From NCBI GenBank assembly GCA_948470475.1, contig OX419339.1, positions 15,697,363 through 15,761,362 on the forward strand: a stretch of DNA of 64,000 bases, written 5' to 3'. The position numbers and the translations under genes were made by a program. This document shows positions 58,708 through 64,000 of this stretch, piece after piece. The number at the start of each line of letters is the position of its first letter. Position 1 is the first letter of the stretch. This DNA is from Galaxea fascicularis. Taxonomy: Eukaryota; Cnidaria; Anthozoa; Scleractinia; Euphylliidae. The notes below the pieces were generated by a model. That model made no database searches. It saw only the letters and a program-made list of their open reading frames with translations, and was not told where the DNA came from.

Positions 58708-61612
58708 TCATGTACTTGGAGTAGGAGAGGCATCAACGCTAATCCCACTGTCTCGTTTACCCGAGTGTTTTTGTGTTCCCCGCTTGGCAATTCTTGCATC
58801 ACCTTGACAATCATTTTTCAGTTCTTTTGCATCCTCTGTTTCAGTCGATGTATCATCAGTGGAGTTCAAATGCTCAGTTCCTTCCTTACTGTTATCTGAA
58901 TCCTTTAATTCATTTTTGGTTGGGACAACTTGTGATGCATCTAAATAACTTGGACTGTTGTTACCTGAATTGGACACAGGAGTAGATGTTAGAGGATTTT
59001 GCTTCTCCTGTGAAATCCGCCGTCTGAGGTTAGATGACCTCATTCTGTCTGCTCCGGTCGAATGTTCCGCAATCTCAACGGTTCCATCCCAAAGTGTTTT
59101 GTCCTCTTCAGTTTCGTTTCCATCCAAAGCAGCCATCTTTCCCTTACTATTTGATCGCGATCTTGGCAACAGCTGATAGACCTTTCCCCTTAAACCATCC
59201 ACATTTGCCATCTTTTCACTTTGGTCAAGCAGCTCTTCCACGTCAGCAGAGTTGCGCAAGCTGTCTCTGGCTTTTTTCTTTCTTACAGCTCTCTCTGTCC
59301 TCAAAGCACTTACCAGAGCTTCTTGCTGCACTCGTGCCTGAACGAGTTGAGACTGTGTCATTTTGAGTTCCGCTGTAAGTTCATCCACCTTCTGTTTTAG
59401 GTCCTCAACTTGGTTTTCCAAGTGTTGGCAGTAAGCCTAGAATTAAAATGTTGTAAACTTTCAAAAGAAATCCAAGAGACAAAAAAATGTTGAAATATAA
59501 GACCTTGTGGTTGGCAGTCCGTTTGCCCCTCCTCTCCCCACCCCCAAAGTAAAGTTTGAACCCAAGGTTACAAAATTCAAAAACAACTCTGATTCCAATC
59601 CACAATCTATGGCCTTTTTACCTTCCTGACATAAATACCTCCAAAGCAACAAAAGTCAAATAAATGGTTGCTGACCAACCATTATGTGTTACTGGCAAAA
59701 CATATTATAAAAGGCACACCATATTGCACTTATAATTTTTACCACTTATCACTCATCGATGAGGTGAGATTGAAGCAACCAGATTACATATAATAGTGTA
59801 TTACGCAGACTCTTTTTAAACAGTACATTTACTTATTTTTAATTAATCGGCAACATGTTGACAGCTTACTCTACTTTCTTCCAAGCTATCATATGGCCCT
59901 GGGGGATCATTCAGGCAAAAGAACTCTTGAACTTCAGGACTGAAAAGAATCAAAGGTAAATCTGTGTTATTATCATGCAAACTTTCTGAGCTTTATCGAA
60001 TAGAATTTTTGTTCTTAAATGAGGCTAGTAGGTCTAATTAATATTCACACAAATTAAGAATGATAAATGAGCTGCCATTTATGAAAGTGGCCTTTGTAGT
60101 TACTCATTCTACACACATGCTTGCAAAATTTTAATTGTTACATTGTTCACATGGAAATGATGAAAACTATAAGTTTCTACTGTAAGAAATCCTTTTTATC
60201 TTCAAGGTTGCTACCGTTTATACTTTTATGGCTTCCCCATCCACAAAGGCAGATATGGCCCTAGCGGGCCTTTTAACCAAGTATGTGAAGCACTATGAAA
60301 AAAAATTTGGCAAACTAATCACTTGCTCCACAACCAAAATAAATTATAATTAACAATATTATTCACCAAAGGCAAAGTGAATATTGTAGAATAATCCCCA
60401 AGACAAAGTTGATGGGATTATTCGGCAATATTTATCGCCTAGTATGGTGACTATGTACCCTTAATACTGAGTTTTTGGTCTGTACTGTAAGTTACGGACC
60501 AAGTTTCTTCCCGCCCAAGCATGGAGTGCGCAGGCCATAAAGCAACAGGAAAAAACGAGGTTCTACAACTTGCAGTACAGACCGAGAAAATGAGGTTGGT
60601 AACATATTTATCATATCTCTGAGGTTAATCAGTTGCGCGGGAAAGGAAACTTTCAAATTTAGCAGGTGCACAGTAGAATATGACCCACACAATTGACCAA
60701 TCACGGCATGAGTACTAACTGAGATTTTTTATAAATGTCATACAAGGAACCTCTCAACCAATCAGATTGCTTGTTCAGCTCTGATATTAAATTAATAGTC
60801 ATTAACTTCAGGCTTCAACAGAGTGTTTTCACTCATGCGACTTTCAGCCATATTGGTTTGGCAAAACAAAAGAAGCTATTTGCATGAAAATAGAATGCAA
60901 TTCCCAGAGGTTTAATTTGGGACACCAACATGGCCGTCATTTCTTTGTTTTGGGACACCGACATGGTTGCTGTGATGTAATGTGAAAACACTCTATACCA
61001 GCTTGACAGCAAAATTGATATGAAACTTAAAAGTGAAGAATGATCCTCAAAGGATCAAAGAAACCTGAAAAAAAAAAAAGAATTTCAATGGGGTTTGAAC
61101 CCATGACCTTGCAATACCAGTGTGAATCATGCCCTAACCAACAAAGCTATGAAGCCACTGACATTGGGAGCACGTCAATTGTGAATGATAGAAATGAAAT
61201 AAATCATATATGAACTGTGGAAACTAAAGTAACATGGATTTTGAAATGAACACTTCTTTCCTAGTCTAGAAACTCTCTTTTGAAAGGGGAATGTGTTAGA
61301 GCCGAATACTTAACATCAATAATTGATGTTAAGTATTCAGCTCTAAATTATTAAGGCACCTATTTGAAAACATCTACAGTGACCCTGTACATTAATAATT
61401 TTTAACTAGCAGATAGGGTCTTAACTGTCTTAATATGAACAGCTTCTGATTTCATGGAAAAAACAAAATTAATTAACAAGATATTTAATGTTTATCAATC
61501 TCTACATGTATCATTATTTGGCCTCAATACATGTACCTCTGTGATATTTCCACATGATTCATTACATTGTTGATAAAAAATTGCAGCCCTCTTGCCCTCT
61601 CTTCAATAAATT
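58708..61612 (-). CDS. SNX16: Sorting nexin 16, C-terminal part (partial)
   Basis: Three exons are visible: 61537-61612, 59870-59939 and 58708-59436, about 291 codons, ending with TGA at 58708-58710. The upstream exons lie beyond the right edge. [16 protein letters not shown] and [20 protein letters not shown] are the C-terminal half of a PX domain and match SNX16 closely, including the DPPGP-DSLEESR junction. [20 protein letters not shown] then begins a coiled coil of about 75 residues, followed by a Ser/Thr/Asp-rich disordered tail ending [16 protein letters not shown]16 binds phosphatidylinositol 3-phosphate and acts in endosome-to-lysosome traffic in other animals (family knowledge). Exon lengths 76 and 70 bp and their phases equal those of the neighbouring PX coiled-coil gene. 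Confidence 0.9.
61031..61219 (-). mobile_element. tRNA-derived SINE (copy 2)
   Basis: Same family as 26297-26545. The minus strand has CAGTGGCTTCATAGCTTTGT (A box), CAAGGTCATGGGTTCAAACC (B box), then a poly-T/CAGG tail ending GGATCATTCTTCACTT. In an intron of SNX16. Confidence 0.75.
61297..61345. repeat. 49-bp palindrome
   Basis: TAGAGCCGAATACTTAACAT and ATGTTAAGTATTCAGCTCTA pair with one mismatch, around ATCAATAATTGAT. Intronic in SNX16. Confidence 0.85.
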
Positions 61613-64000
61613 CTGTTAAAAAGAGTAAGTCACACTTTCCGAGTCAGAATCACTTCAACAAAGGTAATGCTTGATATGAGCATTTAATTGTTGAAAAAAA
61701 ATTATGAAAAAGCCAGTAACTGTCACAGAATGATTTGTGATAAAATTAAAATTAAGGTAAGTAGATGGATGCCCTACATTGTGATTTCATTTGAAAAGCT
61801 GTTAAAAAGACTGACCTAAAAAGATGTTTAAGAGCACCTGTCTGTAAAAATCAGACAAGTTCCAAATTTCGCGGCAAGGGCGGAAAATTCGATTTCTTCG
61901 ATATTTTAATGTTCGATAGGCTAGGGTATAACTAAAATCACTGTAGAGTTTTTTCAGTGAAATATCTTTTCATTTCAAAGAAATATGAAAATAATGAAAT
62001 TCTTTTAAAATCGTCATTTGAGGTGCTTAATTATGACTCAGGTTTGAGAGCCTCGCGCGAAAAAACAAATCATTCTACCGTCATTAAAACACTTAAATCT
62101 TTTTTTGCAATCTCTTAATATCTGTTGGAATGATTTTATGGAATATTATGTTGATCTTTGCATATGAAATAATTTAATTTTGAGGGCATAAAATTCAATA
62201 CAGTAAAAGTATTTCATGAATAAAATTAATTTTCACCATGTGCGAAACCTTCAAATCGATTAAGCTTCTGGTTGTGGAATGTTAGAAGGATGATCTATAG
62301 ATTCCGGTTTAAATTTCTTTGGGCAAATGATTAAGAGAGACGCGAGAGCATTTCAAAGTGCGTAAAAAATTGAAAATATTTGACTTTTGGCGGTAAACTT
62401 TGAAGTTGTCAAACTTTAATTCTAGTCCGTGCCCATGTCTTAGTGGATATAAGGTCAAAAAATAAACACATACAAAAACATTTCTAAATGTTCTAACCTC
62501 ATGGGGGAGTGCTACAGTTTACAAAACTTATTGATGAAGATCACCTCATCTTTTACCTAATGTTATCCTTTTTTTAAATACAATAAATCCTAGTTTGAAA
62601 CCACAAACGAGGAGAAATGACATATCTAGTTTTATTTTACTTTATTTCATTTATTGATTTATTTATTCGTTTGAACGCAGATGACCCGCATTTCCGATTT
62701 AAATGGTTTATAGATAGCAAGGAAACAACGTACCCCTACGAAAAATATTGCCTTTCTTTTGCTTCCTGCGGGAGTGTAATCCTAAGAGAACAATGAATCA
62801 CACAGGAGCCTACCCTAAGTCTGGGTGACCTGTGGCTTCGGGTGATTATTCATCTGCGTGTTACAAAGTACTTTTTTGGGGGTGCAGTTTTTTTGATACT
62901 ATCAAATTTTATGATTACTAAATTAAACAATAACTAATTTAAAGTTCTTACTTTAAGCCATTATGTGTCTGGATGCTACCGGAAGGAAATGATGGTGTTA
63001 CTTGCCGCGCGTGGGCCACAACATCATCCTTCTCGAGAGCACCCTCCTGTCAGAGGCCCCATCAGGGAAAGAATTTTTTAACAGAAACACTGGTTATTAT
63101 TTATCAACTGAAAGAGATTATGGGGGAAGAGGGGCTACCGGGGGAGGATATAGGGTGCTTATTTGTTTTCAAAATTAGATAAATGGACAGGAGTGCGTAA
63201 AAAAAATTTGATGCTGAAACTAATTGTTTCCAGTATGTGGCATGATGATTGGTTTATGAGTTAGGCAAGAAAAGAAAGGTACGGGCTGGTTTTACACCAA
63301 TCTCCTCCCACGTGCGTCCCCACCCCACTCATTCCCCGATCCATAAATAGTAACATTTTACCAGTGCCTAAAGTGTCACCAGTCATGTTGGAAACAGAGT
63401 ACTCTTTCACATTTCAGACTGTATTCATTAGTTCAGTAGCAGGAGCTGATTCTGCTCCTCCCTTTAGTTACATCTGTATGAACAGAGCACCATATCCTGT
63501 TACAAGTCCCATCCATCCGTCAAGAACAGCACTCTTACTTGTAGCGATAAGTTATGACCAGTCGATTAACCTACCACTGACGTGCTGTTATAACCAGGTA
63601 TAACTTTTTTCGAGTTTTTGTAGACGGGTTCGCATAGATAACAATTTATTAAGAAAAATAACGGCTCAAAAAGCTGTTGAACTCAGGGAGCGTTTAATTG
63701 ACCCTATTCTTTTCGGAAAAAGAATATACATGCAGTGAAGACAAGAAATCCCTCCTGAGAGCTCGAGGCTTTTGGAATTGCTGGAGGAAAACAAGGCTTT
63801 TAAATTATTATGTGACAGCGAAAATTTGTAGAAAGACTGTTCCGCTTATACTCAGATTCCGGAGGACGGTCAGTCGAACGCAACCTAAGAATAGTGCAAC
63901 CCTTCAACCAATGGTAAATGCATACTATAGCGTTTAGCAAAAATCAAGCAAGCAAGTAAAGACGAAATTCCTAAAATAAATAGTTTTTCTTTTCTTTTTT
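61613..64000 (-). other. Presumed intron of SNX16 to the window edge
   Basis: The 61612 exon has a normal acceptor and starts in the middle of the PX domain, so upstream coding exons must exist. I found no LPPKRWFKDN-type block on the minus strand up to 64000. ORFs at 62973-63182 and 63364-63603 have no recognisable domain. Confidence 0.55.

Overview
The window is nuclear DNA of an animal, most likely an anthozoan cnidarian and probably a stony coral. It is AT-rich. Its genes are split by GT-AG introns of a few hundred to about 3,000 bp, and it is full of short foldback/MITE-type transposons and tRNA-derived SINEs. The species guess is inference: it rests on gene content, intron density and remembered styles of coral repeats, not on a database search.

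Four protein-coding genes are supported, all on the minus strand. From the left: (1) the 5' half of a CHD subfamily III chromatin remodeller (CHD7/CHD8-like), ATG at 4912, six coding exons down to 1670, running off the left edge; (2) a complete ten-exon VAT1-like quinone-oxidoreductase-family gene, 19830-29330, with charged Glu/Lys-rich tails at both ends and a TATA box; (3) a complete thirteen-exon PX-domain plus coiled-coil gene, 39317-54025, 473 codons of product; (4) the 3' part of a sorting nexin 16 gene, 58708-61612, running off the right edge. Genes 3 and 4 share the exon lengths and phases of two successive PX exons (76 and 70 bp) and similar residues at the next junction, so they look like a tandem duplication whose C-termini diverged.

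A fifth coding-derived region, about 34140-36190 on the plus strand, is a decayed B-family (protein-primed, Polinton-like) DNA polymerase. Its motifs lie in the right order but in changing frames with stops, and a 362-bp MITE splits it.

The remaining intergenic and intronic DNA is largely mobile-element debris: TAA/TTA-flanked MITEs (PIF/Harbinger-like), TA-flanked pogo/mariner-like MITEs, a hAT-like element, SINEs with A and B boxes, microsatellites and very long hairpins. One hairpin, 46249-46424, has 86-nt arms with a single mismatch. I saw no CRISPR array, rRNA gene or intact tRNA gene, and nothing that I can defend as a complete undescribed system. The most unusual items are listed as findings.
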